38,871 nucleotides of DNA from Rhodocyclaceae bacterium. GTDB taxonomy: Bacteria > Pseudomonadota > Gammaproteobacteria > Burkholderiales > Rhodocyclaceae. The stretch's first letter is position 1, and every line of letters starts with the position of its first letter. Below the pieces are notes generated by a model. That model saw nothing but the letters and a program-made list of their open reading frames with translations, was not told the DNA's origin and did not search any database. Both the position numbers and the translations under genes were made by a program. The stretch is taken from positions 1-38,871 of the forward strand of contig JAGWTC010000025.1 of assembly GCA_028869135.1 (NCBI GenBank), read 5' to 3'. This document shows positions 30,500-38,871 of this stretch, piece by piece.

Positions 30500-30946
30500 A
30501 TGAAGGCGCGCCTGCTACGCCCGCTCTTCTTCGCGATGCTGGCAGGCGCAGCGGCGTCCGCGCATGCACTGGACTATCGTTCCATCGCGGCGCCGGCCGT
30601 TCTCTACGATTCACCCTCGACCAAGGGTAAGGCACTCTACATCATCAACGCCGGCACGCCCGTCGAAGCCGTGGTCTCCATGCAAGGCTGGGTCAAGGTG
30701 CGCGACATGCAGGGCGGGCTGGCATGGGTGGAAAGCAAGCAGGTCTCGGAAAAGCGCATGGTCCAGGTGCGCGTGGATCGTGCGCCGGTCCTGGCCCAGG
30801 CTAACGACAAGGCGCCCCCAGTCTTCGAAGCCGAGCGCGACGTCGTGCTGGAGCTGCTCGAAAGCACCGGCACTGGCTGGGCCAAGGTCCGTCATCGCGA
30901 CGGACAGGTCGGCTATGTGAAAACGCTCCAAGTCTGGGGGCTGTAA
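30500..30946 (+). CDS. exported SH3-like (bacterial SH3) domain protein
   Basis: 148 aa. Signal peptide about 1-23 (LFFAMLAGAAASAHA), then two SH3b-type repeats: first RSIAAPAVLYDSPSTKG with GWVKVRDMQGGLAWV, second VLELLESTGTGWAKVRHRDGQVGYV. Such domains bind peptidoglycan or other envelope ligands. ATG at 30500 starts 2 nt after the secB stop, and its own stop overlaps the gpsA start (TAATG), so secB, this gene and gpsA form a tightly packed operon. Precise role unknown. Confidence 0.88.
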   Translation: MKARLLRPLFFAMLAGAAASAHALDYRSIAAPAVLYDSPSTKGKALYIINAGTPVEAVVSMQGWVKVRDMQGGLAWVESKQVSEKRMVQVRVDRAPVLAQANDKAPPVFEAERDVVLELLESTGTGWAKVRHRDGQVGYVKTLQVWGL

Positions 30947-31938
30947 TGCCGGGCTTGCGCGTTGCAGTGCTCGGCGCCGGGGCCTGGGGCACCGCCCTGG
31001 CCCTCGCATTATCGACCCGCCACGCGGTTTCGCTGTGGAGCCACGCGCCCGGCGAGCTGGCGGCGTTGGCGGCCGACCGCGAGAACAAGCAATTCCTGCC
31101 GGGTTTTCCCTTTCCGGCTTCCCTGAGCATCGAAGGCGACCTGCGTACGGTCGTTGCGGGCGCTGACCTGGCATTGATCGCCACGCCGCTGGCGGGTCTG
31201 CGCAGCACTGCCAAGGCCCTGGCCGAGGTCGCGCCTGCCCTGCCCTTCGTCTGGGTTTGCAAGGGGCTGGAAGCCGGCACCGGCCTCCTGCCGCATCAGG
31301 TCGTTGCCGAAGTGAATCATGCCACTTGCGGCGTGCTGACCGGCCCGAGTTTCGCCGCCGAAGTGGCGAAGAGTCTGCCGACAGCGATGACGCTGGCGTC
31401 GAGCGACGCCGCTTTTGCGGCGCGCATGGCGCAGGAACTGCACGGCAACCATTTGCGCATCTACGCCAGCGATGACGTCGTCGGCGCCGAGGTCGGCGGT
31501 GCGGTGAAGAATGTGCTGGCGATCGCCACCGGCATCTGCGACGGCCTCGGTCTCGGCAACAACGCGCGCGCCGCCCTGATCACGCGCGGCCTGGCGGAAA
31601 TCACGCGCTTTGGCGAGGCGCTTGGCGCCCGCCGCGAGACGCTGATGGGACTGACCGGCGTCGGCGACCTCATCCTGACCTGCACCGGCGATCTTTCGCG
31701 CAACCGCCAGGTCGGCCTCGGATTGGCTTCCGGCAAGACGCTGGAGCAGGTGGTGGCCGCGCTCGGCCACGTCGCCGAGGGCGTGCCGGCCAGTCGCGAG
31801 GTGGCCAAGCGCGCCGCCGCGCTCGGCATCGACATGCCCATCACGGACGCGGTATGCGCCTTGCTCGATGGCCGGATCAAGCCTGCCGAGGCCGTGGCGC
31901 GCTTGATGAACCGCGACCCCAAGAGCGAATCGGCTTAA
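30946..31938 (+). CDS. gpsA: glycerol-3-phosphate dehydrogenase [NAD(P)+]
   Basis: 330 aa, makes sn-glycerol 3-phosphate from dihydroxyacetone phosphate for phospholipid synthesis. NAD(P) loop GAGAWGTAL (about 8-16), GPSFAAEVA near 130, substrate-binding lysine in GGAVKNVLAIATG near 185, and GDLILTC near 245. ATG at 30946 overlaps the previous stop. Converges with trmL with only 6 nt between the stop codons and no recognisable terminator. Confidence 0.97.
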   Translation: MPGLRVAVLGAGAWGTALALALSTRHAVSLWSHAPGELAALAADRENKQFLPGFPFPASLSIEGDLRTVVAGADLALIATPLAGLRSTAKALAEVAPALPFVWVCKGLEAGTGLLPHQVVAEVNHATCGVLTGPSFAAEVAKSLPTAMTLASSDAAFAARMAQELHGNHLRIYASDDVVGAEVGGAVKNVLAIATGICDGLGLGNNARAALITRGLAEITRFGEALGARRETLMGLTGVGDLILTCTGDLSRNRQVGLGLASGKTLEQVVAALGHVAEGVPASREVAKRAAALGIDMPITDAVCALLDGRIKPAEAVARLMNRDPKSESA

Positions 31939-31944
31939 GCCTTT

Positions 31945-32409
31945 CTAGCCGCCGCCGGCGAAATCCAGCTGCCGCCAGGCCTCGTAGACCACGAGCGCCA
32001 CGGTATTCGACAGATTGAGGCTGCGGTTGCCCGGCACCAGCGGCACGCGGATACGTTGTTCCGCTGGCAGCGCGTCCAGCATGGCTTGCGGCAGGCCTTT
32101 CGTTTCCGGCCCAAAAACAAAGGCGTCGCCCTCCCGGTAGCTCACCTTGTCGTGGCGCGTGCTGCCGCGCGTGGACAGCGCGAACAAGCGCGCGCCGTTC
32201 AATGCCTTGAGGCAATCCTCCCAGCTTTCATGAATACGCAGATCGGCGATCTCGCTGTAGTCCATGCCGGCGCGACGTAACTGCGCATCGCTGAGATCGA
32301 AGCCCAGCGGCTTGACCAGATGCAGGGTGCAGCCGGTATTTGCGGCAAGGCGAATGCTGTTGCCGGTGTTGGGAGGGATTTCCGGCTGGAAGAGGACGAT
32401 GTGAAACAT
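31945..32409 (-). CDS. trmL: tRNA (cytidine(34)-2'-O)-methyltransferase
   Basis: 154 aa SPOUT-class methyltransferase for the wobble position of tRNA-Leu isoacceptors. Recognised from the start MFHIVLFQPEIPPNTGN, the middle VFGPETKGLP (about 98-107) and the knot region RSLNLSNTVALVVYEAWRQ. ATG at 32407-32409. The C-terminus is short (LDFAGGG). It lies downstream of comF on the same strand with a 52-nt gap and may be co-transcribed with it. Confidence 0.95.
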   Translation of the reverse strand: MFHIVLFQPEIPPNTGNSIRLAANTGCTLHLVKPLGFDLSDAQLRRAGMDYSEIADLRIHESWEDCLKALNGARLFALSTRGSTRHDKVSYREGDAFVFGPETKGLPQAMLDALPAEQRIRVPLVPGNRSLNLSNTVALVVYEAWRQLDFAGGG

Positions 32410-32461
32410 GCCGGCATTTTACCGGCTAGTCGCTTTGCCGCGAGCGCCGGGGCTTGAAGGA

Positions 32462-33184
32462 CTAGTCTTTCAGAGCTCGTGCAATGACCCAGTTTTCGAC
32501 ATAGGTTGCGCCATGCCGTTTGAGCGTGCGCGCCAGTTCGTTGAGCGTCGCTCCAGTCGTCATTACGTCGTCGACCACGAGGATGCGACGGCCGGACAGG
32601 TCGGCATGGCATTCGAAGGCGTTGCGGATGTTCTTTTGCCTGTCCTTCCACGGCAAGCTGGCCTGTGCCGGCGCATCCTGCGGGCGGGTAACGGCGTGGA
32701 GCAGCAGCGGCAACCCAAGCGCTTTGGCCAGGGGGCGCGCCAGCTCGAGCGCCGGATTGAAGCCGCGCTCGCGCAAATGCGAAGGCGTGGAGGGCACGGC
32801 GACGACGGCATCGACGGCGGGAGCCGAATTCGCAAGCGTAAACAGCGAGGCGACGATCAGGCCTTGCCCGTACTTGTAGTGCTGCAGCAACCGATCCAGC
32901 GGATAGGCGTAGCGATAGCGCGCTGTGGTGGCGTCGAAATGCGGCGCTTGTTTCAGGCAGGCGCCGCAGGTCTGCCCTGCCGGTGACGGCAAGGCGCAGA
33001 CCGGGCAATGGGCGCTGTCCAGCAGGGGCAGCTCGCCGAGGCAAGCCGCGCACAAGGCGGCGCGTTCGGCGCTGCCGCCGCAGAGCACGCAATGCTGAGG
33101 GAGCAGCGCGGCGAATATGCTACTGCTGCAACGCTGCGCGAGGCGCCGATAGTTTGACCAATTTGACAGCCGAATTGACAACAT
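32462..33184 (-). CDS. comF: ComF family phosphoribosyltransferase-like protein
   Basis: 240 aa. An N-terminal zinc-ribbon-like region (about 30-80) has four Cys pairs (CVLCG, CAAC, CPVC, CGAC), and a phosphoribosyltransferase-fold domain carries the PRPP loop [14 protein letters not shown] (about 199-212). ComF proteins support natural DNA uptake and recombination in several bacteria, but many carriers are not known to be competent. ATG at 33182-33184. Divergent from bioB with only 48 bp between starts, so the promoters must overlap or lie inside the other gene's coding end. Confidence 0.92.
   Translation of the reverse strand: MLSIRLSNWSNYRRLAQRCSSSIFAALLPQHCVLCGGSAERAALCAACLGELPLLDSAHCPVCALPSPAGQTCGACLKQAPHFDATTARYRYAYPLDRLLQHYKYGQGLIVASLFTLANSAPAVDAVVAVPSTPSHLRERGFNPALELARPLAKALGLPLLLHAVTRPQDAPAQASLPWKDRQKNIRNAFECHADLSGRRILVVDDVMTTGATLNELARTLKRHGATYVENWVIARALKD
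33154..33180 (+). promoter_or_regulatory. three TTGAC repeats in the comF start region, candidate bioB promoter/operator
   Basis: TTGACC (33154-33159), TTGACA (33163-33168) and TTGACA (33175-33180) occur as direct repeats inside the first codons of comF. They are -35-like on the bioB strand, but no convincing -10 is found at 16-18 bp from any of them. Could be a promoter for bioB or an operator for the divergent pair. Confidence 0.3.
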
Positions 33185-33232
33185 TTGCCCCTTCCACCAC
33201 CATTCGGTCTTTGGATTGTACCGGCCTTACCC

Positions 33233-34219
33233 ATGAACGCACCCGTAGAACAAAACCTCAATCAGGCGCAGCCGTCTTCGCTGCCTTCGTCACAATGGAC
33301 CCGTCAGGCGATCGAGGAATTGTTTGCCCTTCCCTTCAATGACTTGATGTTCCGCGCCCAGCAAGTGCATCGCGAGCATTTCTCCGCCAACCAGGTGCAG
33401 CGTTCGACGCTCCTCTCGATCAAGACCGGTGGCTGCTCGGAAGACTGCGGCTATTGCTCGCAGGCGGCGCGCAACGACACCGGCCTCGAAAAGGAAGCGC
33501 TGCTCGAGATTCAAGAAGTGCTGAAGGCCGCGCAGGAAGCCAAGGACAAGGGTGCCAGCCGCTTCTGCATGGGCGCCGCCTGGCGCGGCCCCAAGGACCG
33601 CGATATCGACAAGGTCACCGAGATGGTCAAGCAGGTCAAGGCGCTGGGCCTGGAAACCTGCGTGACGCTGGGCATGCTGCGCGAAGGCCAGGCCGAGCGT
33701 CTGAAGGACGCCGGCCTCGACTACTACAACCACAATCTCGATACCGCGCCCGAGTTCTACGGTCAGATCATTTCCACCCACAGCCAGGCCGATCGCTTCG
33801 ATACGCTGGCGAAAGTCCGCGATGCCGGCATCAAGGTCTGCTGCGGCGGCATCCTCGGCATGGGCGAGTCGCAGAAGGGCCGCGCCTCGCTGATCGCCGA
33901 GCTCGCCAACATGAACCCGCCGCCCGAGTCGGTGCCGATCAACAATCTCGTTCCGATTCCCGGTACGCCGCTGGAAAACGCCGAGCCCATCGATCCCTTC
34001 GACTTCGTGCGCACCATCGCCGTCGCCCGCATCACCATGCCGACGAGCTATGTGCGTTTGTCCGCCGGCCGTGAAGTGATGAACGACCAACTGCAAGCGC
34101 TGTGCTTCCTCGCCGGCGCCAACTCCATCTTCTACGGCGACAAGCTGCTGACCACCGGCAACAACGAAGAAGATCGCGACGCCGCGCTGTTCAATCGTCT
34201 TGGCATCACTGCAATCTGA
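33233..34219 (+). CDS. bioB: biotin synthase
   Basis: 328-aa radical-SAM enzyme that inserts sulfur into dethiobiotin. The radical cluster motif CSEDCGYC (C68, C72, C75) is intact, and the Fe-S cluster ligand region ([12 protein letters not shown]) and [18 protein letters not shown] are typical. The ATG at 33233 is preferred over a TTG at 33185, whose extra 16 residues (Pro-rich) have no similarity. Followed by bioC with a 20-nt overlap, so biotin synthesis genes are here translationally coupled. bioA, bioD and bioF are not in the window. Confidence 0.96.
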   Translation: MNAPVEQNLNQAQPSSLPSSQWTRQAIEELFALPFNDLMFRAQQVHREHFSANQVQRSTLLSIKTGGCSEDCGYCSQAARNDTGLEKEALLEIQEVLKAAQEAKDKGASRFCMGAAWRGPKDRDIDKVTEMVKQVKALGLETCVTLGMLREGQAERLKDAGLDYYNHNLDTAPEFYGQIISTHSQADRFDTLAKVRDAGIKVCCGGILGMGESQKGRASLIAELANMNPPPESVPINNLVPIPGTPLENAEPIDPFDFVRTIAVARITMPTSYVRLSAGREVMNDQLQALCFLAGANSIFYGDKLLTTGNNEEDRDAALFNRLGITAI

Positions 34220-35075
34220 ATTTGCCGACGCCGCTTCGACCTATGACGAAGCGGCGGTGCTGGCGCGCGAGGTGCAGATGCGCCTCGCCGAACGTCTCGA
34301 CTACGTCAAGCTGAGCCCGGCCCGCGTCGCCGACGTCGGCTGCGCCACCGGCGGCGGCGCGCGCGAATTGCAGCGCCGCTATCCCGAAGCCCAGACGCTG
34401 GCTGTCGACTACGCGCATGAAATGCTGCGCTTGGTGCAGGCCAGCGGCAACAGCCGCTCCTGGCTCGACAAGCTGATCAAGCGCAGCAATATGCCGCAGC
34501 CGGTACAGGCGGATGCCGCCGCCTTGCCGCTGCCCGCGACTTCGCTGCAATTGATCTGGTCCAATCTTGTCTTTCACTGGCTCGACGACACGGCGCCGGT
34601 ATGGAGGGAGTTTGCGCGCGTGCTGGAGACCGGCGGTCTGCTGACCTTTTCCATGCTCGGGCCCGATACGGCCCGGGAACTGCGCGAGGCCGGCGCCGCC
34701 ATCGGCGTCACTACGCCGGTGCGCCGCTTCTACGACATGCACGACATCGGCGACCAGCTTGTCGGCGCGGGCTTCGGCGATCCCGTCATGGACGTCGAGT
34801 ACATCACCTTCACCTACAAGAGCGCGCGCACCTTTCTCGCCGATCAACGTCACCTCGGCGTGCGTAACGCGCTGCTCGGGCAGCTGGGCTACGCTGACTG
34901 GCGGCGCGTCATCCGTCAATGGGAAAGCATGCGCGGAGAGGCCGGCTTGCCGCTGACTTTCGAGGTCATCTATGGCAGCGCCTGGCGGGCCGAGCCGAAG
35001 AAGACAGCCGACGGACGCAGCATCGTCCAGTTCCACAAGGGCAGGCCAGGCTCCGGCACCGGATCGCAAGCGTGA
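34200..35075 (+). CDS. bioC: malonyl-ACP O-methyltransferase BioC
   Basis: 291 aa, the first step of pimelate synthesis: SAM-dependent methylation of malonyl-ACP. The family N-terminus [18 protein letters not shown] is present, the SAM loop [14 protein letters not shown] lies at about 43-56, then [10 protein letters not shown] near 120. The only start giving the conserved N-terminus is TTG at 34200, inside bioB (20-nt overlap), or CTG at 34209; the next ATG would remove it. It is slightly longer than average, with a Gly/Ser tail. Its stop overlaps a possible 50-aa ORF (GTGA). Confidence 0.9.
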   Translation: MASLQSEFADAASTYDEAAVLAREVQMRLAERLDYVKLSPARVADVGCATGGGARELQRRYPEAQTLAVDYAHEMLRLVQASGNSRSWLDKLIKRSNMPQPVQADAAALPLPATSLQLIWSNLVFHWLDDTAPVWREFARVLETGGLLTFSMLGPDTARELREAGAAIGVTTPVRRFYDMHDIGDQLVGAGFGDPVMDVEYITFTYKSARTFLADQRHLGVRNALLGQLGYADWRRVIRQWESMRGEAGLPLTFEVIYGSAWRAEPKKTADGRSIVQFHKGRPGSGTGSQA

Positions 35076-35224
35076 AACTGGCCAAGCAGCGTGCACGAAA
35101 ACTCAAGCCGCGAAGCGGCGTCGTGGCCTTGCTGAAGAAGGGCGGCGCCCATCAGCGCAAGGACAAACGCGCTTCACGGGCGCTGCACCACGCGCGTTTC
35201 AGGCGGCAGGCGGACGAGACCTAG
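35072..35224 (+). CDS. very small basic protein downstream of bioC
   Basis: 50 codons from GTG at 35072, overlapping the bioC stop as GTGA. The product ([16 protein letters not shown]...) contains about 17 Lys/Arg and 3 His residues, with no acidic residues in its first 30 positions, and ends RQADET. The overlap pattern is typical of real coupled genes, but no Shine-Dalgarno or family is recognised and it could be a chance frame. A nucleic-acid- or ribosome-binding peptide is conceivable. Confidence 0.4.
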   Translation: MKLAKQRARKLKPRSGVVALLKKGGAHQRKDKRASRALHHARFRRQADET

Positions 35225-35396
35225 CAACGGCTCGGATCGTCTCGCCAGCACTCGCCATTTCACGGATCGGCCGATTCAATCGCATGAATTGTCGATTGTA
35301 TTTTCCCGACGTCTCAAAAGATGCATAATACATACATCTTTAATGCCGCGTCGCGCTCAATCGGGCAGCGTGGCGCCAACGTCAGGGATAACCGCC

Positions 35397-36503
35397 ATGC
35401 TATGGGCCTCTAAGAAGAACCTTGTTGCCAGTCTTCAGGCAGAAAATTCGCAGCTGAACGCCAGATGCGAGGCATTGCAGACCGATATTGCCGCGGTCAA
35501 GGAAGCGCTTGCGCAAGAGCGGCAGCGAACCGCCCAGTTGCTCTCCCGCCAGAACATGATGGATGGGGTGGTGGCCAATCTGCCCAGCTTCAACCAATCG
35601 CTGCAGGGCATTCAGAACTCACTGCAAAGCCTGAGCGTCAATCTGCATGAAAACCGCTCCGCTGCGGCGGAAGTGGCGAATCAGGCCGATGCCAATCGCC
35701 AGAGCTTCGAGCGCACCACGCACAATCTGGAAACCATGTGCGAGCGTATCTCCACGGCGGGCAAGAGCGTCGGCGGCCTCGCGCAACGCGCCGGCGAGAT
35801 CGGCGGCATCGTCCAGCTGATCAAGGAAATCGCTGACCAGACCAATCTGCTTGCCCTGAACGCGGCCATCGAAGCTGCGCGCGCCGGTGAAGCGGGCCGC
35901 GGTTTCGCGGTCGTGGCGGATGAAGTGCGGAAGCTGGCCGAGCGCACGGCCAAGGCAACGACGGAGATCGGCGGGCTGGTCTCGGGCATTCAGGCCGAAA
36001 CCGCCGCCGCCAAGTCGGCCATGGATGTCGGCGCGACGGACGCCGCGCAGCACAGCCGCGAGAGCCAGGCGGCGACGCTGAGCATGCAACAGTTGCTGAA
36101 GCTGTCCGAAACGATGCAGGTGCATATCGCCGCGTCGTCGCGCATGGCCAATGTCGAGCTTGCCAATACCGAGGAAGTGGTGCTCAAGCTGGAGGTGTAC
36201 AAGGTCCTGCTCGGCCTCTCGGATTTGCAGGGCAGCCAGCTGCCCGACGAAACGCAATGCAAGCTCGGCCAGTGGTACTACCAGGGCGAAGGCCAGCAGT
36301 CGTACTCCACTTCGCAGCGCTTCCGCGACATGGAGAAGCCCCATCGCGCAGTGCATGACCACGCGCGTCGTGCAGTCGACTCTTACCATGTCGGGAATTA
36401 TGCCGGCGCGCTCGAGGCGCTCGCTGCGATGGAGAGGGCGAATCTGCTCGTGATGGAGGAGATGTCGTCGCTGACGTCGCGTGATCTCGCCTTCGCCGCA
36501 TAA
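35397..36503 (+). CDS. soluble methyl-accepting chemotaxis-type protein with C-terminal CZB domain
   Basis: 368 aa without membrane segments. A coiled coil (about 10-50) leads into the chemoreceptor signalling domain (about 80-230), whose hairpin tip reads [21 protein letters not shown] (split at 144 and 155), the contact site for CheA/CheW. A CZB zinc-sensing domain (about 250-350) retains CKLGQW (C288), H316 and H320, but the first His of the family (DHxxWK) is replaced: TEEVVLK, with E260 at the His position. ATG at 35397 follows CAGGGA. CZB proteins sense zinc or hypochlorous acid; the Glu variant may bind zinc differently. Stands alone, after the biotin genes. Confidence 0.9.
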   Translation: MLWASKKNLVASLQAENSQLNARCEALQTDIAAVKEALAQERQRTAQLLSRQNMMDGVVANLPSFNQSLQGIQNSLQSLSVNLHENRSAAAEVANQADANRQSFERTTHNLETMCERISTAGKSVGGLAQRAGEIGGIVQLIKEIADQTNLLALNAAIEAARAGEAGRGFAVVADEVRKLAERTAKATTEIGGLVSGIQAETAAAKSAMDVGATDAAQHSRESQAATLSMQQLLKLSETMQVHIAASSRMANVELANTEEVVLKLEVYKVLLGLSDLQGSQLPDETQCKLGQWYYQGEGQQSYSTSQRFRDMEKPHRAVHDHARRAVDSYHVGNYAGALEALAAMERANLLVMEEMSSLTSRDLAFAA

Positions 36504-36542
36504 GGCCAGGGCAAGGCACGACTACGGCGGCCCGCGCCCGGC

Positions 36543-37196
36543 TTAGTAGCGCTGGCGCAGCCTGCGCCAGTAGTCGCGCACTCTCACCATCAGCAGGATG
36601 GACAACACGCCGGCGTAGATGGCGGGTTGCGTTGTGTCGAGCTTGACCATCCACCAGTAGTGCAGCACGGCGCACACAGACAATGGATAGACGAGCTGAT
36701 GCAGACGCATCCAGGCCTTGCCGCCGATCGCCCTGAGCGCCGCCTGATTGGAGGTGGCGGCAAGCGGGATCAGGAGTACGAAGGTCAGCATGCCGATGGT
36801 GATGAAGGGACGCTTGAAGATGTCCTTGGCAATCTCGCTCCAGTCGTAGCTCTGGTCGAGGCCGAGATAGATATTGAAGTGCAGCAGCGCGTAGAAGAAT
36901 GCAAACAAGCCCAGCATGCGCCTCAGCCGCACCAGCCAGTGCATGCCGGTGAGCTTGCGCAAAGGCGTGACGGTCAGGGTGATGAGGAGGAAGCGCAGCG
37001 CCCAGTCGCCGAGGTCGCGAATCACGGTTTCGACCGGATTGGCCCCCAGTACTTCGTCCGGCAACCCGAATGGATTTATGCGCAGCACGTCGGCGCAGAA
37101 GCCGGCGACCAGCCAGCCCAGCGGTAGCAGGCACAGCGCAAACAGCAGGGTCTTTACAAGGGCAATATCGCGCGGACTCGGGTTCTTCAGGTTCAT
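36543..37196 (-). CDS. msrQ: MsrQ, heme-binding membrane subunit of periplasmic methionine sulfoxide reductase
   Basis: 217-aa inner-membrane cytochrome b-type protein with about six hydrophobic helices and conserved histidines for heme (ALLHFNIYLG; MRLHQLVYPL; AVLHYWWMV). It passes electrons from the quinone pool to MsrP. ATG at 37194-37196 overlaps the msrP stop (TGATG), so the two are co-translated. The frame is open upstream through msrP, but that is out-of-frame coding. C-terminus RDYWRRLRQRY is basic and cytoplasmic. Confidence 0.95.
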   Translation of the reverse strand: MNLKNPSPRDIALVKTLLFALCLLPLGWLVAGFCADVLRINPFGLPDEVLGANPVETVIRDLGDWALRFLLITLTVTPLRKLTGMHWLVRLRRMLGLFAFFYALLHFNIYLGLDQSYDWSEIAKDIFKRPFITIGMLTFVLLIPLAATSNQAALRAIGGKAWMRLHQLVYPLSVCAVLHYWWMVKLDTTQPAIYAGVLSILLMVRVRDYWRRLRQRY

Positions 37197-38164
37197 CAGA
37201 AATTGATCTTGAGGTTCATGCCACTGTAGAGACTCGCCACCTGATCGGCATAGCCGTTGAACATCAGCGTCGGGCGTTTGAGCACGTCGCCGATGCGGCG
37301 CTCCTTGGCCTGGCTCCAGCGTGGGTGATCGACTTCCGGATTGACGTTGGAATAGAAGCCGTATTCGGTCGGGCCCGCCTTCATCCATGAGGTGCGCGGC
37401 TCCTTGTCGGTGAAGCGGATCCTGACGATGGACTTTGCGCCCTTGAAACCGTACTTCCACGGCACGACAAGGCGCATCGGAGCCCCGTTCTGGTTCGGCA
37501 GCGCTTCGCCGTAGAGACCGACCGCCATGATGGTCAGCGGATGCATCGCTTCATCGATACGCAGCCCTTCGATGTACGGCCAATCGAGTACGCGACGGCG
37601 TACGCCCGGCATATTATCGGGCTGCACCGCGGTGTAGAACTCGACGTATTTGGCGCTGCCCAGCGGTTCGACCTGCTTGAGCAAGGCGGCAAGCGGCAGG
37701 CCGATCCAGGGAATGACCATGCTCCAGCCTTCGACGCAGCGCATGCGATAGATGCGCTCTTCCAGCGGCGCGGCCTTGAGCACGTCGTCGATGCTCAGCG
37801 TCTTCGCCTGCTTGACCATGCCGTCGATAGTGACGGTCCAGGGCCGGGTCTGCAAAGCGTCGGCATAGCGGGACGGGTCGGCCTTGCTGGTGCCGAACTC
37901 GTAGTAATTGTTGTAGCGGCTGACATCCTGATAGCTGGTCAGGGATTCGTCGGCCGTCGAAAATGCGCTCTTTCTGGCCGTCGAGAAGGGCGGGGTCGGC
38001 TTGGGGGCGGCCAGGGCCGGGCTGCTCGCCAGCAGACCGGTGGCGCCCAGGCCGGCCATGCCGAACAAGCCTACGCCGGTCTTGATAAAGTCGCGGCGCC
38101 GCAAATAGAGGTCTTGCGACGTGATTTCGGAAGGAATGATGTCGTCCGGGCATTTGATCAGCAT
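37196..38164 (-). CDS. msrP: MsrP, molybdopterin catalytic subunit of periplasmic methionine sulfoxide reductase
   Basis: 322 aa, YedY family. Twin-arginine signal [10 protein letters not shown] (21-30) followed by a hydrophobic stretch and ASSPALA cleavage region: exported folded with its cofactor. The Mo ligand is in [11 protein letters not shown] (Cys143). Also present are [11 protein letters not shown] and [18 protein letters not shown], typical of the family. It repairs methionine sulfoxide in envelope proteins after oxidant (HOCl-type) damage. ATG at 38162-38164. It needs molybdopterin, which MoeB in this window helps to make. Confidence 0.96.
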   Translation of the reverse strand: MLIKCPDDIIPSEITSQDLYLRRRDFIKTGVGLFGMAGLGATGLLASSPALAAPKPTPPFSTARKSAFSTADESLTSYQDVSRYNNYYEFGTSKADPSRYADALQTRPWTVTIDGMVKQAKTLSIDDVLKAAPLEERIYRMRCVEGWSMVIPWIGLPLAALLKQVEPLGSAKYVEFYTAVQPDNMPGVRRRVLDWPYIEGLRIDEAMHPLTIMAVGLYGEALPNQNGAPMRLVVPWKYGFKGAKSIVRIRFTDKEPRTSWMKAGPTEYGFYSNVNPEVDHPRWSQAKERRIGDVLKRPTLMFNGYADQVASLYSGMNLKINF

Positions 38165-38191
38165 GGTTCGGCTCCTGGGCTAAGTTCGAAC

Positions 38192-38218
38192 GAGACAGCC
38201 GCAAACCGGCAGTCTCGC
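38192..38218. promoter_or_regulatory. interrupted palindrome in the msrP / DUF455 gap
   Basis: CGAGAC-A-GCCG (38192-38202), loop CAAAC, CGGC-A-GTCTCG (38208-38218): ten base pairs with a single A/A mismatch, in the 126-bp divergent region. It could be an operator for a stress regulator of msrPQ or a stem in a 5' leader; no T-tract, so not a terminator. Confidence 0.4.
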
Positions 38219-38290
38219 ATACTGACGTAGACGCAAATCGCCCGTCAAAAATTACAATTCGAGTCAGTCCATGTTGTCTCCGTTTGTTTC

Positions 38291-38871
38291 ATGCCCAATG
38301 TCTATGCGCAGGCGGCCGCCGCCCTTGCCTGCCCCGATTCCGACCGCAAGCTTGCGCTGACCGCCGCGTTGCGCGAGGATTGGCTGGCCGGTCGCCTTGA
38401 CGCCGAGCCCCGGACATTGGGGGTAACGGCGGGGCGACCCGAGCGGCCGGCGCTGGTGCCGCCGGCGCAGCTGCCGGCGCGCGGCGCGCATACGCCCGAA
38501 GGCCGGGCGGCGCTGATCCATGCGATCGCCCATATCGAATTCAATGCGATCAATCTGGCGCTCGATCACATCGTGCGTTTTCCCGGCTTCCCGCGCGATT
38601 ACATCGACGACTGGATCAAGGTGGCCGCCGAAGAGGCGTATCACTTCGGCCTGGTGCGGGATCATCTGCATACCCTGGGTTATGCCTACGGCGATTTCGT
38701 CGCCCACGATGGCCTGTGGCAGATGACCGTGAAGACAGCGCACGACCCGCTCGCGCGCATGGCGCTGGTGCCCCGTCTGCTGGAGGCGCGCGGCCTGGAC
38801 GCCACGCCGCCGATCCAGAAGAAGCTGCAAGGTATCGGCGACCAGGCGGCGGTCGCCATCCTCGACATTAT
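38291..38871 (+). CDS. DUF455 family ferritin-like protein, 3' end outside window
   Basis: About 193 codons visible; family members are about 260-280 aa, so the C-terminal quarter is missing. The core contains HAIAHIEFNAINLALDH and AAEEAYHFGLVRDHL, the paired E/H-x-x-H helices of a di-iron ferritin-like fold (related to the tRNA hydroxylase MiaE). It is soluble, with no signal peptide. ATG at 38291; another ATG 20 nt upstream is in a different frame, and no clear Shine-Dalgarno is seen. Divergent from msrP. Catalytic role not known. Confidence 0.88.
   Translation, partial: MPNVYAQAAAALACPDSDRKLALTAALREDWLAGRLDAEPRTLGVTAGRPERPALVPPAQLPARGAHTPEGRAALIHAIAHIEFNAINLALDHIVRFPGFPRDYIDDWIKVAAEEAYHFGLVRDHLHTLGYAYGDFVAHDGLWQMTVKTAHDPLARMALVPRLLEARGLDATPPIQKKLQGIGDQAAVAILDI

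Noticed and set aside
33185-33232. 16-residue N-terminal extension of bioB from a TTG
   Set aside because: Pro-rich, no similarity and no ribosome site; ATG 33233 gives the normal start.
35251-35277. Possible FliA promoter before the chemoreceptor gene (GCCGATTC)
   Set aside because: Only 6 of 8 in the -10, no -35 match at the right distance.
1-38871. CRISPR array, phage, transposase, toxin-antitoxin or restriction genes
   Set aside because: No regularly spaced direct repeats, integrase or transposase motifs, or small paired toxin genes were found; gene order looks like stable chromosomal core plus ordinary accessory genes.
1-38871. tRNA or rRNA genes
   Set aside because: No cloverleaf with a T-loop GTTCGA-type box and matching acceptor stem recognised by eye in the gaps; a tRNA scan would be decisive.

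Overview
The window is high-GC chromosomal DNA with densely packed genes, short intergenic gaps and no mobile elements, rRNA or recognisable tRNA genes. The gene content points to a betaproteobacterium: the block phosphoglycerate mutase - EnvC-like - CtpA - MoeB, with the divergent rhodanese - glutaredoxin - SecB - SH3 - GpsA run, and the convergent TrmL and ComF genes. A LysR / LlpE / BpeE / BpeF efflux locus of the Burkholderia type and a BioB-BioC overlap agree with this. Burkholderiales (perhaps Oxalobacteraceae) or a Rhodocyclales relative are the likeliest orders; the sequence alone does not decide.

Layout. 1-6518: an RND multidrug efflux operon (hydrolase-like LlpE, lipidated adaptor, pump, the last cut by the window edge) faces a LysR regulator that is followed by a zinc alcohol dehydrogenase. 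6592-10821: LysR gene, divergent cyclopropane-fatty-acid synthase, a 73-aa orphan, an Ohr-type peroxidase, a small coiled-coil membrane protein and a one-domain Rossmann protein. 11138-13402: ClC chloride channel with CBS domains plus a MarR regulator. 13649-21356: two c-di-GMP proteins (GAF-GGDEF; PDC-PAS-GGDEF-EAL), DUF1415, a carboxylesterase, an RNase H-like protein, a TPR membrane protein, an alkyltransferase-like DNA repair protein and two small unknowns. 21364-23661: LysR facing DoxX and pirin. 23903-24630: two paralogous cold-shock genes with matching promoters and leaders.

24729-29083 (minus): MoeB, CtpA, EnvC-like and GpmA. 29218-31938 (plus): rhodanese, glutaredoxin, SecB, SH3 protein and GpsA. 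31945-33184 (minus): TrmL and ComF. 33233-35224 (plus): BioB, BioC and a very small basic ORF. 35397-36503: a soluble chemoreceptor with a CZB domain. 36543-38164 (minus): the MsrQ/MsrP periplasmic methionine sulfoxide repair pair. 38291-end: a DUF455 ferritin-like protein cut by the window edge.

No wholly new multi-gene system is evident; much of the window is housekeeping and stress-response genes. The observations most worth a second look are: LlpE with Asp in place of the nucleophilic Ser; the two cold-shock leaders sharing a promoter, a start-proximal box, an internal box and a hairpin plus T-tract before the Shine-Dalgarno; a chemoreceptor CZB domain with Glu where the first zinc His is expected; a 13-bp perfect hairpin between doxX and pirin; a repeat-encoded MoeB C-terminus; and a sigma28-like promoter upstream of a GGDEF-EAL gene.
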